Shown here: positions 43,656 to 54,200 of the stretch, piece by piece
How positions within the stretch are numbered: the first letter of the stretch is position 1
Layout of the letters: each line of letters starts with the position of its first letter
Origin: Hortaea werneckii
Taxonomy: Eukaryota; Ascomycota; Dothideomycetes; Mycosphaerellales; Teratosphaeriaceae
Direction of reading: 5' to 3'
DNA: 64,000 nucleotides
NCBI GenBank assembly: GCA_037044905.1
Contig: JBAOKB010000054.1
Location: forward strand, 1 to 64,000
Made by a program: the position numbers and the translations under genes
Notes under the pieces: generated by a model
The model's database searches: none
What the model was told of the DNA's origin: nothing
What the model saw: only the letters and a program-made list of their open reading frames with translations

Positions 43656-44197
43656 TTAGTGGCCCATCCTAGGACCCTGGCTGATGTTCTTGTCGCCCTG
43701 GCGGCCGTGCTCCTACATGGCGAGGCAGGTTAGTACATTGTTTCATCCACGGCCTCGCGATATCAGAAAGAGGAAGGCTTACCTCAGACTCAACAATAGA
43801 GCCGTTCTCGATGATCTGCTTGAACACATCGTCGTCCTTGCTGGTGCCGAACTCGCCCTCCAGCTGGCCCTTGGAGGCACCGTCGAGGATACCGTGGTTG
43901 CCGTGCCTGTGCAGGAAGGTTATGTCAGCTATTGAATCCACGGAGCAAGAAGAACACCCTGGGGAGAGGAAGTGGTCTTTCATCGTGCACAAGCTCCATC
44001 TGCCTGGCCAAGTCGACAGGGGGAAAAACTTACTTGTGCGTCACGAAGACCTTCCAGCCGCTGACGACGGTTGCGAGGGCGACGGTCTTGTCATTCTTCC
44101 AGTCCCGGACAGCCTGAGCAGAGTCGACGAAGATGATGAAGTCGTCGCTCTTGCCCTTGTAGTGGACCTTGCATTGGGCTTCGTTTCCGCGAGGCAT
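43656..44197 (-). CDS. RTC3: RTC3-like protein with SBDS N-terminal-type domain
   Basis: Exons 44034-44197, 43783-43906 and 43656-43712; introns 127 and 70 bp; 114 aa, close to the 111 aa of yeast Rtc3. Marks: KVHYKGKSDDFIIFVDS, DWKNDKTVALATVVSGWKVFVTHK continuing across intron 1 as HGNHGILDGASK, then LEGEFGTSKDDDVFKQIIENG. This is the stand-alone SBDS-N (FYSH) fold, linked in yeast to RNA metabolism and stress and not the full ribosome-maturation factor Sdo1. The tail EHGRQGDKNISQGPRMGH is short and polar. Confidence 0.9.
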
Positions 44198-44303
44198 GGT
44201 GGGTGGTAATGTGTCTTGTACTGGAAGAGGTTCTGTGATGTTGTTTGGTATGTGGGGAATGCAGCGGACTTTCTTCAAGAAGAGAGGATGTTTGTTATTG
44301 GAG

Positions 44304-44357
<54 letters not shown>

Positions 44358-45258
44358 AGAAAAGTGGTAAGTAGACGGAGGGATGTTTACGACGATGAAA
44401 TGAAGCTTTGTGCAGAGCTCCAGGTGTCGCGTGTCAAGCTCTGAAGTCATTCACACGCCTCACACAGCCCACCCCGCGTACGTCATATTGCATAATTACG
44501 CCGTGGGGCCTGGCAAATCCAAGGCACTTCGCTCCACGCCCGAGACGCTCGAGACGCTCTTGGGTTTCGCGTTTATTACGGCGTTGATGATGATGATGAT
44601 CAGAAGCATCCACTCCGATGATGACACACACTTTCCAGCCCATATCGACTGTTCTCGAAAAGGAGAGCAAGGACCTCGCCACGCCACCTGTTCAACAGCT
44701 CTGGTATGCTGCCGATGGAGTGACGTGTTGTCTCGGAGAGGAAGGCTTGAACGGAGGAGAAAGGGCCATAGGCGATAGCCGTCACGATTTCAGGAAGACG
44801 ATCACAAATGATCATATAGCAGGTAGTGCTTTTCTGTAACCCTTCGCTACCGCTTGTGCTCATTCTAGACGCACACCACGGCTTGTCATTCGTGGCCAAA
44901 GGACCTGTACTCAACAACACTGCCTGCCAACTTCACGGCCATTCGAGAGAGAGAGAATCATCAGATCATCGTTTCCTTCATGAGCAATCATTTGTAAACA
45001 CTCTCTATTGAAGCATGGCATAGGCTCTCGCTTTTGAAGTATGACACAGCAGGTTGCCGGCAACACGCCTTTTCCTCATGCATTGCAATGAACATTAAGG
45101 GAGAATGAAACCCACGATATCAAGGCAAAAAGTCCTCATCAACTCGGGCACCTAAGCCTTGTCCCAAAAATCGCTCTCTCTACACAACCATCCCCACCAC
45201 CTCCCATCAAACCTTCCCACAAGAACAAAAACTATCCTCAAAACCACCCCAAACCCAT
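44198..45258. other. intergenic, RTC3 promoter and NUP85 3' flank
   Basis: Contains a (TG)n microsatellite and otherwise no recognised feature. Confidence 0.4.
44306..44353. repeat. (TG)n microsatellite, about 24 units
   Basis: Uninterrupted GT/TG dinucleotides about 110 bp upstream of the RTC3 start. It may affect promoter structure (Z-DNA-prone) and is probably polymorphic. Confidence 0.9.
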
Positions 45259-48200
45259 CTACCAAACAACCTGCCCACTCCAACCCCTCGCAACCTCCTG
45301 CGCGAGCGCCATCCTCAACAACCCCAAAACCTCCTTCCCACCAGCATCAACCCCACCACCAAGTCCATCCAGACCCCTCCGCCAATCCCAGCTCCGCTTG
45401 ATAGGACTCGAAGAAGGATTCTGCGGCCCGTTCCCACCACTCCTCTTCGGTTGAGTACCAGGCAAGATAGACGACGCGAGCAAATCATAACTACTGGCCC
45501 CGAAACCCGATTGTTTCCAAGCCTGCTTCGATTTCTTCAGCTTATTCCCTGCACCAGCATTACCAGCCCCAACGGCGTCGTCATGGTCCCGGTACGCGCT
45601 AACAGAAGCCAGCATCAGACTCTCGGCATTCTCTCGGATCCGGGAAGGCGCGGTCGCGAAATCCTCTACGACGCGGAGGAGGCCGAGGACCTGTTCCTTG
45701 GAGAAGATGCGTTTGGGTTGGCCGAGGAGGGGGAGGGATTCGGCTAGCAGGGCTAGGACGCAGTCGACGGCGATGACGCTTTCGACGGCCGGGTCGTACA
45801 GGCCGCCGCGGATGCAGTCGGCTGCGGACTCCGTGACGGCTACGAGGGCTTTGGCGGCTTCGCGTTTGCGTTCGAGAGGTGGGAGGGTTGTGGTGGCGCC
45901 GGGTGTGAGGTCCTGGTCGCGGAGGTAGTAGAAGCGTCGGACGGTGGCGTAGCCGGAGAGGGATTTGGCGAGGAGGGATGCGGCGTCGGGGTCTTCCCGC
46001 GCGAGTCCGACGAGCGATAGTCGGTCCTTGCTGAGGAGACTTGCCAGCTGGGGGTCGAGGTCGGTGGCGAAGGGGTACGCGGCCGAGTGGAGCAGACAGC
46101 AGGACGTCAGGAGGGAGAGAAGGTCCTTGAGCTTGGCGACGGCGTGTGCCCGGGCGTAGTAGATGAGCGCCGAGCCGTAGGCTGGTTGAACGCCTTCCTC
46201 TGAGAAAGCCAGAGTGTCTGCGTAGCGCTGTGAATACTGTTAGCATTCTGGTCATGGGCCCTAAACTTGTTTGATCGTGTAAAAGAGTCTTACCTCAGCG
46301 ATCCCTCTCGCCTCTTCATCCAGACTCAAGCTGCGGCATGCTGAAAGCACTTTGTCGACTGTGGCCTCGCCCTCCAAATCCAGCCCTTCTAATACTTCCC
46401 TAACTTTCTGCTCGCTGACTTTGGTGTCGCCCAGCCGTCCAAGCACTTCCACTGCCAGCTCCCAACCTTCTCTCTCAATTTTTCCATCGGTGCTCTTCAG
46501 CAGTTGCTTCTTGGCTAAAGCCTCCGCGTACTCAGATAACACTTCGTCCCTCTCCATCTCTCCAGACTGGGAATGGTTGGACGCCGGGCCATGCGAAAGC
46601 ACCATGAGATCCTCGCTGCTGAAACCCCGCTGCAGCAGGCCATCCTTGCCACCGGGTCGAGCATGCGGCATCCAGCCTCCCAGACCAGCGACTTCCACGA
46701 CGCCAGATGTTATAGGCAAGCTCCACGATCGAAGCAGGGAAAAGACCGCTTCGACATTTTCGGTGAAGATACAAGCAAGGCCAACTTGTACCGGATCCAG
46801 AGTGTCTGGTTGGAAAACCACATCCTCGCCAGTATCGACTACGAGCACAAACGCCTCGGCGAGACGTTTCCGATAAGCCGTCCCAGGAGCGACATCGACT
46901 TCACGAGTCTTCGCTCGCTTAGAACCCGTCAGGCTCTTACGCATGCTCTGACTGGCGCGCAGACTCGCCGGCTCTGCCGCGTCCCCGGCTTCCCCATCCC
47001 ACCACACAGTGAGATAAATGCTAGCTTCCAGCCAGTCCTGGCTAGTATCGCAGAGGGCGTCCACGTCACCAAGCACGACGCTATACAGCAGTTTCAAGTT
47101 CTCGTAGATGCTCCAGGGGACTTTCGACTCGGCTCGGCGGGAGGCGGCAGACATGGCCATACTGTGACTCTGATTAAACACATTTCCGCCACCTCTTGAG
47201 GCGCCCAGCTCGTCTTGCTCGTCATCATCGTCCGGTTCACCCGCATAGGATTCGAGGTTCCGCAGTGCTGTGCGGGCACGCTGTCGAAAGACAGCCCAGT
47301 CGTTGCCCTTGACGTTCCAGTCGCCATACTTCAGCGCCGGGCAAGTACGCAGCAGATTGATGCAGGCTTCAACAACGTGCTCGATATGATCCAATTGCCG
47401 TTCGCTGAATCGTGTGCCATCCGTGTCTTCCTCGTCTGTCAAGGCGTTGTCCCAGCCTGCATCCGAGAGGAGGCGGATGGCTTGGTCGTACTTGCCGCGA
47501 ATTAAGCTGTAGTAGACGGCGTCCCAGAAACGTTCGTGTGCCGAAGGTGATGGCTGATACCGCCATACGGTGTCGTAGTCGTCGGGGAATGGAATGTGGT
47601 AGGTGTTGAGCCAATCGAGCAAGGCTCGTGGTATAGTGGTGTTGCCGGCAGAGTTCGCCTTCCTCGCTCCGCTCAGTGTACGATGTGGACGTGATTGTTG
47701 CTGCGAGCCTTTCACAGCGTGAGGATGGTGAAGCTGCAACAGGAGACTGGAGAGGTAATTTGCTCGCGTAATATCGTCCTCCGCCACCGGACCTAAGCCT
47801 GCCTCTTTAGTCTCCATCTGAGCATGCTGGCCCCAGAGCTTTGCCAAATCGACTACGCCCTCTTCCACGGCAGCATCACGCCCGCTAGCATCTGTGTTTG
47901 CCAACTCGTCCATGCGGTGGACGGTATCCTCTTGCCTCAATATCAAATCATCAGGGTCATCCAGCTTCGTCTGCGGCCGTCCCGCCATACTCTTCGCGAT
48001 TGCTCCGTAGTCGCCAACCGTCTGTTCCTTGGGTCTACCATTCCGACTCCGCTTCATGCCGCGCGTGGAGCTCATCAGACTGGACGCAAACGCGCTACGA
48101 TCCATTTCCGGGGCTGCGTCTCTCCTTCCTTCCGCCATGAAATCGTCCTCACTATACTCCGCATCCTCATTCTCATCGCCCTCTGCTACGGCAGGCGGCG

Positions 48201-48465
48201 GGCTGCTTTCCGGCATAGCAAAGCCCCTCCGCGCTGGCGTGTGGCCTTTGCGGCCGAATGTGTTAGGCGCAGCATAGGAGCTACCGAAAAGACTCCTGCT
48301 CGGCGGGGGTCCAGCAGGCGTAGTGGAGATGTGGGAGGCAAAGTCTGTGAGATGCGAGGGGGGTGGGCCAGCGGGCGTAGTGGAGGGCTGAGAGAAGAGT
48401 GAGCGGTTGTTCTTGCGATTGGGCGTGGTCGGGGAGTCGGCAGCCCCTGTGAAATTGAACGACAT
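45259..48465 (-). CDS. NUP85: nucleoporin NUP85
   Basis: Scaffold subunit of the Y-shaped (Nup84/Nup107) complex of the nuclear pore. Exons 46294-48465 and 45259-46227; the 66-bp intron has a GCTAAC branch site; 1046 aa from MSFNFTGAADSPTTP (another ATG lies 4 codons upstream at 48477). The N-terminal ~150 residues are Ser/Pro-rich and disordered with two copies of STTPAGPPPS. Then comes the α-solenoid, with the Nup85 family block RALLDWLNTYHIPFPDDYD, then SPSAHERFWDAVYYSLIRGKY and AIRLLSDAGW. The second exon has no internal ATG for over 200 codons but is fully open (RYADTLAFSEEGV onward to SGQVVW). The C-terminus is Gly/Ser-rich. Confidence 0.92.
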
Positions 48466-50265
48466 GTTATGAGGCAATTGGTTGCGCTTGATGCGCGGGA
48501 TAATAGAACTACAACTCGACCCAAGAGCTCTCCCCTACGCCTATGGATCGTCGTTAATGTTCAAGTGTGTTTGGAGACAGCTGCTACGAAGTCGCGAAGC
48601 TTTGACGCGTTCAGCACGGGCCAACCAACCAGTAAACCTCTCAGTACGGTACCCGATGTTGTCACTCACTTTCTTTTGCGTTAGATCATATGTCCAAACA
48701 CCGCCTCGCAGACGGATAATATTCGAAGAGCAAATGACATGATGCGTCTGTCAATAGGTCAAAGTACACTCTATGGGAGCCGTCGATACTGCTCAGCCAT
48801 CCTTTGCAGATTGATTCAACAGCCTCATTGCAAGTCTGATCAGCAGCACAGCTTTCAGCTACACATGTACGATACGGAGACAAGGCATTCCTGGTGAGCT
48901 GCTTCACAACAGCGGCACACACACCGCGCGACGAAAGCTAGACTTCTTGTTCCAAACCTCACCCTTGCTCTGGTGACCCAAAACCCCCCCGAATGTTCCT
49001 CGCAAAACAATTACCCGACGGGATCGTTCGCAGGCGGGCGCTACTGGGTGTGCAAAATCGGTAGGTTTTCTCGGCGCACGCTTTCGCAAGCGCGTGGCTG
49101 CGAACCATTATTCTATTCCAGAATGCCCAGAAAGACACCCCACGCGGCAATCGACCAAAGAAAGGAATTGACCACACGCGGGATTCAAACAATGGTTCTC
49201 AGGAACGCAAACACTTTCATTAGCGGGAGCGGATTGAAGCTTTTTTTTCCCTCTCGGTCAATTTCTTCCTTTCCCGCCTTCCTTTCGGCTCCCTAAAAAA
49301 TTCTAGGTTGCCACGCGGGTTGACTCTACCACGTCTTGATCCAGGCCTGTAAATGTACCGACTGGACCAGGACACGACGGCCGCTAATGGGTGCGCAAAT
49401 TCGGTGATTTTGGACGGTACGGTTCTTTTGGTCACCTGGAGAACCTACCAGGGACTTAAAGGCGAAGCCAGCGCCTGAATGACTCTTTTTGCAGGGAAAA
49501 GGGAAACGGGAAAGGAGCGAAGCTGGGTGCTTTGGAATGGAAACTTCAGGCGCCGTCTCAGCGACAGATCGCTTCTCGATGGCAGAAGCTTGCTCGATGG
49601 GAAGAGTGACTAGCAAGGGCGTGCGAGACGATTGTTCAGTTTATCTTTCTATTTTAGTGTGATGGGACTTGATCTACCAAGTCATGAGAAGTCCTCGCTT
49701 CTATGGAAGGCTCTTGATGCCTATTAGCGTTTTGCCACCTCGCGCGCTGGTGCCATCAATGCTTGGCCTTGCATTTTCGTACAGCCAAAAAGAATGTTGT
49801 GTAGATGGCGCGCCGAGCCAAAGGATATATACGCACGCGCGCGGAATCGAGCTATTGGTGTCTTTCAAGACACTGCTTGCCGAGAAAGCTTACGTACAGA
49901 TACCGCATGAATGTTCTAGGCTTGGGACTGGTACTTTAGGTAGTTTGGAGACTAGTTTAGGCTTTTGCGCTGAGCCTGGGAGAAATTATTAGCCTACATG
50001 CACAAATACAGTGTCGCACTGTCGCCACGAAAATATCTTATATGATAAGAAACACTCAGACAAAAAAACGAGAAGATTGGTGTAAAGCTGGCATGAAAGC
50101 ATGTCCAACCAGAAGAAACGGCTAGACGGGAGTCTTATGGCCCCAGCTGCTGTCATCACGATGTCCCAGATCACAGAATGAAGAGAGGCAGAAGACTTAC
50201 CAAGCTATCACAATCCTTCCCATCATCGCGCCAGCATGACGAGTCCATCAAACAAGGAATGCTCA
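48466..50265. other. intergenic with a diverged direct repeat
   Basis: NUP85 promoter and GNAT 3' flank. Around 49036-49070 and 49380-49412 two segments share a core like GGGTGTGCAAAATCGGT / GGGTGCGCAAATTCGGT, and CACGCGG recurs at about 49140, 49172 and 49312. No tRNA or gene is recognised; the open frames are short and unsupported. Confidence 0.4.
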
Positions 50266-50928
50266 CTATAGCGGCATGGCACTCATCCTGAAGTGCATAT
50301 CCTCCGTCAAGCCTTCCATCCCAGGGGTGTGCGTAAACCCCTTCTCGAGCACATTATCCGACCCAATCGTCTGCGAGAACCCCATCCGAGGCCAGAAATC
50401 GCCCGTCTCCTCGATCGAGTAGTGGGCAATGAGTCTCCTTGCACCCAGCGGCTCCAGGACCTGTAACAAGGCCGTTAAGAGGACCCTGCTAAGCCCGAGC
50501 TTCCTATATCTGGGGTCGATGCAGAAGCAGCAAATTTCCCAATCTGATAATGTGCTTTCTAAAAAATCTGAGGCCTTTGCTGGCAAAGTCGGGGAAGCCG
50601 TTGCGGTTTCATCGCGCACGTTGCAGCGGCCGTTGTGGTGTGCTTTGCTGGTTTCATTAATCCAATTTTCGCCTCGGGAGGGGAGGATCCCGCTACATGC
50701 GACAGGTATATCGTCTTCAAATAGCACGACGAGCGAGCCGGAGGGTCCTAATTCCTTCGCGAGACCATTGGCACCTAAGACCGGGTCCGGGTTAAGCCGT
50801 GTCCAAGTTGGAGGGAAGGCTTGGATGTCGTTTCGCTTGAAGGCTTTGATGATTGTCGAGTGCAGGTCCGGCCACCATGGCTGTGAGGGGATTGAGTGAC
50901 TCGGGATTGTGATAATATTCTGCGCCAT
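50266..50928 (-). CDS. GNAT-family N-acetyltransferase
   Basis: Single exon, 220 aa. The acetyl-CoA-binding motif is seen in WEICCFCIDPRYRKLGLSR (R-x2-G-x-S in place of the usual Q/R-x2-G-x-G/A). It is followed by a helix VLLTALLQVLEPLGARRL and the β-strand LIAHYSIEETGDFWPRMGF. The N-terminal part, PVACSGILPSRGENW, fits the β2-β4 core with an insertion of about 35 polar residues. No signal peptide. The acceptor substrate is unknown. It is divergent from the SYLF gene, with 950 bp between starts. Confidence 0.8.
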   Translation of the reverse strand: MAQNIITIPSHSIPSQPWWPDLHSTIIKAFKRNDIQAFPPTWTRLNPDPVLGANGLAKELGPSGSLVVLFEDDIPVACSGILPSRGENWINETSKAHHNGRCNVRDETATASPTLPAKASDFLESTLSDWEICCFCIDPRYRKLGLSRVLLTALLQVLEPLGARRLIAHYSIEETGDFWPRMGFSQTIGSDNVLEKGFTHTPGMEGLTEDMHFRMSAMPL

Positions 50929-51881
50929 TTTGATGCTCGGAGGCAGATTCAGGCGGAGATTGACCTTCAGGTTTTTGGGGCAGTATGATGTTCAGTTGCA
51001 CCTTCATGAGAGACTGTCAAAGCCATGTCAGGCGTCGAAGACTCATATCATTCCTTTCCTCAGACGTGAACACTTGGACTCATCGCCCGGAGTCTCGTCT
51101 CGCGGTGTCGCAATTGGTGTTAGCCATATCGAGTAGCTTGCAGCTCGCATGCGTATTGGGCCAGCAGCGCTGCCGGACTACTTTTGCCCAGCTAGTGATG
51201 CGAACGAGTGACAAACCTGGCCAGCAAGCCACAAGCGCCCGAACGAGCGGGCTGACTGATCTATTATCACCGCCGGCGTGGAAGGTAGGTACTAGTAAAC
51301 GACCACGGTATTAATAATTGCGCGCCGCGGCGGGGGGATACGAGTACACAGCCTCATATAGTTCAAGCCAGCGGGGGCACGCTGACAGCGTTCCATGGTT
51401 GATTGGCGAGTGGTAATATTCCTTCTCTATGAGTTTGCTTTACACTAGCTCCGAGATTTGGACTGTTCCTCGCATAGCTGGAGGGGACAGATATACATAC
51501 GTGCGCGGTCCCATCATCGGAGATTACTTTTCTTCGCAAACCGGTCTGACACCCATTGAATTGCCGAACAACCGCGAGGCGACGACGCGCGAGCACCCGC
51601 ATACGTCATCCAGGTCGCCGCGCTTGTTGATTGCGAAGCAGCCGAAAGTTCCGCCCAAGTACCGTAGTGAGCGGTTCTCCCCCCCAAATTCAATATCAAT
51701 GTATACCAGTGCAGGTACGCTCGTTTAGCCTGCCGCTGATCATGCTCGTTTGTTCCTCAGTTTCTATACACTGATTGCGGACTGCACTGCACCGTGCGGC
51801 GGTGAGGATCAGTCGGCCTGGACGGAGGAAGGCAGGTCGATTAGGCAAGATCATCGGAGCTAGAGCGGGCACTCGACAACC
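50929..51881. other. bidirectional promoter, GNAT (-) / SYLF gene (+)
   Basis: Nearly 1 kb between divergent starts. Frames in it (for example 51429-51728 on +) have no domain. Confidence 0.4.
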
Positions 51882-54200
51882 ATGTCCTCAGGGACGTGGT
51901 GGGGACGAGTAAAGATTGGGAGCAAAGCCGGCTTCGACAAGGCCTGGAAGGCAGCGGACAAGCTTGGAACCCCGGTGAATAGGCTGAGCAACAGGTTGGG
52001 CAGCGAGGCTTTCTGGCCGACGACACTGGATAAGGAAAGTGATAAAGCGGCGAGGATATTGAAGAGCTTTTGCAGTGAGTGTTTGCGGTAGCGTGTCTCG
52101 TCTGGGAGGGCTAAGACTGACGTCGCTACAGAGGATGGCTTCTATCAGGAGGAAGAGACACAGCCCGATGACGGACCTAAACAGAAACAGAGGGTGCTGC
52201 AGAAAATCCCAACAAAGGTGATCCAGAATGCCAAAGCAGTCGCGATCTTCACTACAATGCGGACAGGGCTGTGGATGTCCGGTGCAGGCGGATCAGGTGT
52301 GCTCGTTGCAAGATTGCCGGATGGCTCATGGTCACCTCCTTCTGGCATTCTTCTTCACACCGCCGGTCTAGGATTTATGGTCGGCGTCGACATATATGAC
52401 TGCGTCGTCGTTATCAACACCGATGAGGCTTTGGAGGCATTTACGCATATCCGATGCACACTTGGAGGCGAAATAAGCGTGGCTGCGGGTCCTGTTGGCG
52501 CTGGCGGCGTTCTGGAAACTGAGCTGCACAAACGACAGGCACCGGTGTACAACTACATGAAGAGCCGAGGTTTCTACGCGGGTGTGCAGATTGACGGGAC
52601 TGTCATAATCGAGCGGACAGATGAGAACGAGCGTTTCTACGGCGAGCGAATACCCGTGAAAGACATCTTGGCCGGTAAAGCTCGGCATCCTCCTCTTGAG
52701 ATCAGGCGGCTTATGGAGACGCTCAAGGCCGCTCAAGGCGATACAGATGTCGACGAGAGCATAATGCCAACCGAGCCACCACCTGGAGACTATCAGCTTG
52801 ACGACGGACATATGTTTGGCGTGCCAGAGAAGGACGATCCAGACCCGTACGGCGTGTTGGCATTGGAAAAGGAAGGCTTGAGTCTCAAGGAAGCGGGCAC
52901 TCACAAAAGGGCAAGTTGGCAAGAGTTCAGCTTTAATCCAGCGCCACACTCGCCCGTGCATGCTGCGTATCGACAAAATCATTCACGAGAGATGAGCAGA
53001 CGAAGCAGCTGGAGAACGAGCGCGGTCAGCACCGCCGAAGCCAAGACGACAAGTAGTTTGCGAACCAGCTTGGACCAGCCCTCGAAGCCAACAATACGTA
53101 TGTCGGACATGTCAACACAGACAGATTTCAACGACCCACCTAGCCCTAGTCGATGGAGCATGCGAAGCGGTGGAAGCAAAGCCGGCAGCCGTCGAAGTTC
53201 AGATCAAGATCGGCACAGCAAGATGCCGGAGGTGCCGGAAGAAAAGGTTCTCGAGACTCCACCTGAGCGTAATGAGCCGCAAACGGCTCCTGCAGTCAAC
53301 GGCTACTCAACACCCCCTCACACGCCGCCGCCAGCAGAGAGCCCGAAACCCAAACCGAGCCGCCCTGACGACGAACAGGAAGACGAAGACGCCCATATCG
53401 AGGAGCCCGTCGTGCACTCGATCCAGCACGTCCAACCCGCTTCCCCGAAAATGATATCGAAAGCTCGCATCGTGAACGTGCCGAAGCGTCTACCACCGAA
53501 GCTTCCCCCAAGGAACCCGAACCGTGGAAGCGGGCCGCTGGTCATCGACGCTTCGCCCAAGACTTCATACCCGGAAGACGACGACGAAGAATCTTCCGTG
53601 AAGTCGGGGCGTGAAAGCAACCCTGCCTCTCCTCCGGCGCACGAGGAAGCAACCGCTGCACGCCACATCTCCGAGAAGGTCGATGGGGTCAAGCAGATCG
53701 ATGGGCAAGATGACGCGAGGAGATCTGGGTCTGAGAGCCCTAGCAAGATGGACGATGTAAGGCTTGATGATGATGACGAGGACGAGGACGAGGAGCCTGA
53801 GATGAGCAATCCCCTCGCCAAAGCGCAAGAGGCTCGGAAGCGGGAGAGTATGCCTGGCGGCAACGAGCCAGCGACGAATGGAGCTCAGGGCGAGGAAGTG
53901 GAAGCTCACAAGCGAGACGGTGTGCCTAGTGGCGACGAACAGGAGGCGCACAAGCGGGACAGTGTGCCTAATGGCGACGAACCAGCGACGAGTGAGCCTC
54001 TGGGCGAGAAGGAGGAGCCTCGTAAGCGAGGGAGCGTGCCTGATGGCGACGAACCAGTGACGAGTGAGCCTCTGCGTGAGGAGGAAGAGGCACACAAGCG
54101 AGACGGCATGCCCGGTGACGACGTGCAGCCCCCGAGCCAGCCTCAGACCGAGGTTGAACAGGTTCGGAAGCGAGAGAGCATGCCTGGCGGCTTCGACTAA
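51882..54200 (+). CDS. SYLF-domain (Ysc84/Lsb3-like) protein with C-terminal KR repeats
   Basis: Exons 51882-52074 and 52132-54200; intron 57 bp; 753 aa. Residues about 60-290 form the SYLF (DUF500) domain, which binds lipids and actin at endocytic sites: FCKDGFYQEE across the intron, IPTKVIQNAKAVAIFTT, GAGGSGVLVARL, LGFMVGVDIYDCVVVINT, GGEISVAAGPVG and FYAGVQIDGTVI. In yeast Ysc84 the SYLF domain is followed by an SH3 domain; here no SH3 is seen. Instead there is a long disordered tail with a proline-rich SH3 ligand (RLPPKLPPRNP), an acidic run, and about six repeats. Each repeat starts KR-(E/D)-S/G-(M/V)-P-x-G and is followed by NEPAT or DEPATSEPLGE. Start at MSSGTWWGRVKIG. Confidence 0.92.
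53844..54200 (+). repeat. coding tandem repeat, C-terminus of SYLF protein
   Basis: Six imperfect units of about 14-26 codons, each starting with a KR pair and containing (S/G)(M/V)P(G/S/N/D)G or a close variant. Full and shortened units alternate, suggesting unequal exchange. Confidence 0.8.

Noticed and set aside
49160..49210. Possible tRNA-like T-arm (GATTCAAAC on +)
   Set aside because: No acceptor or D-arm pairing was found around it.
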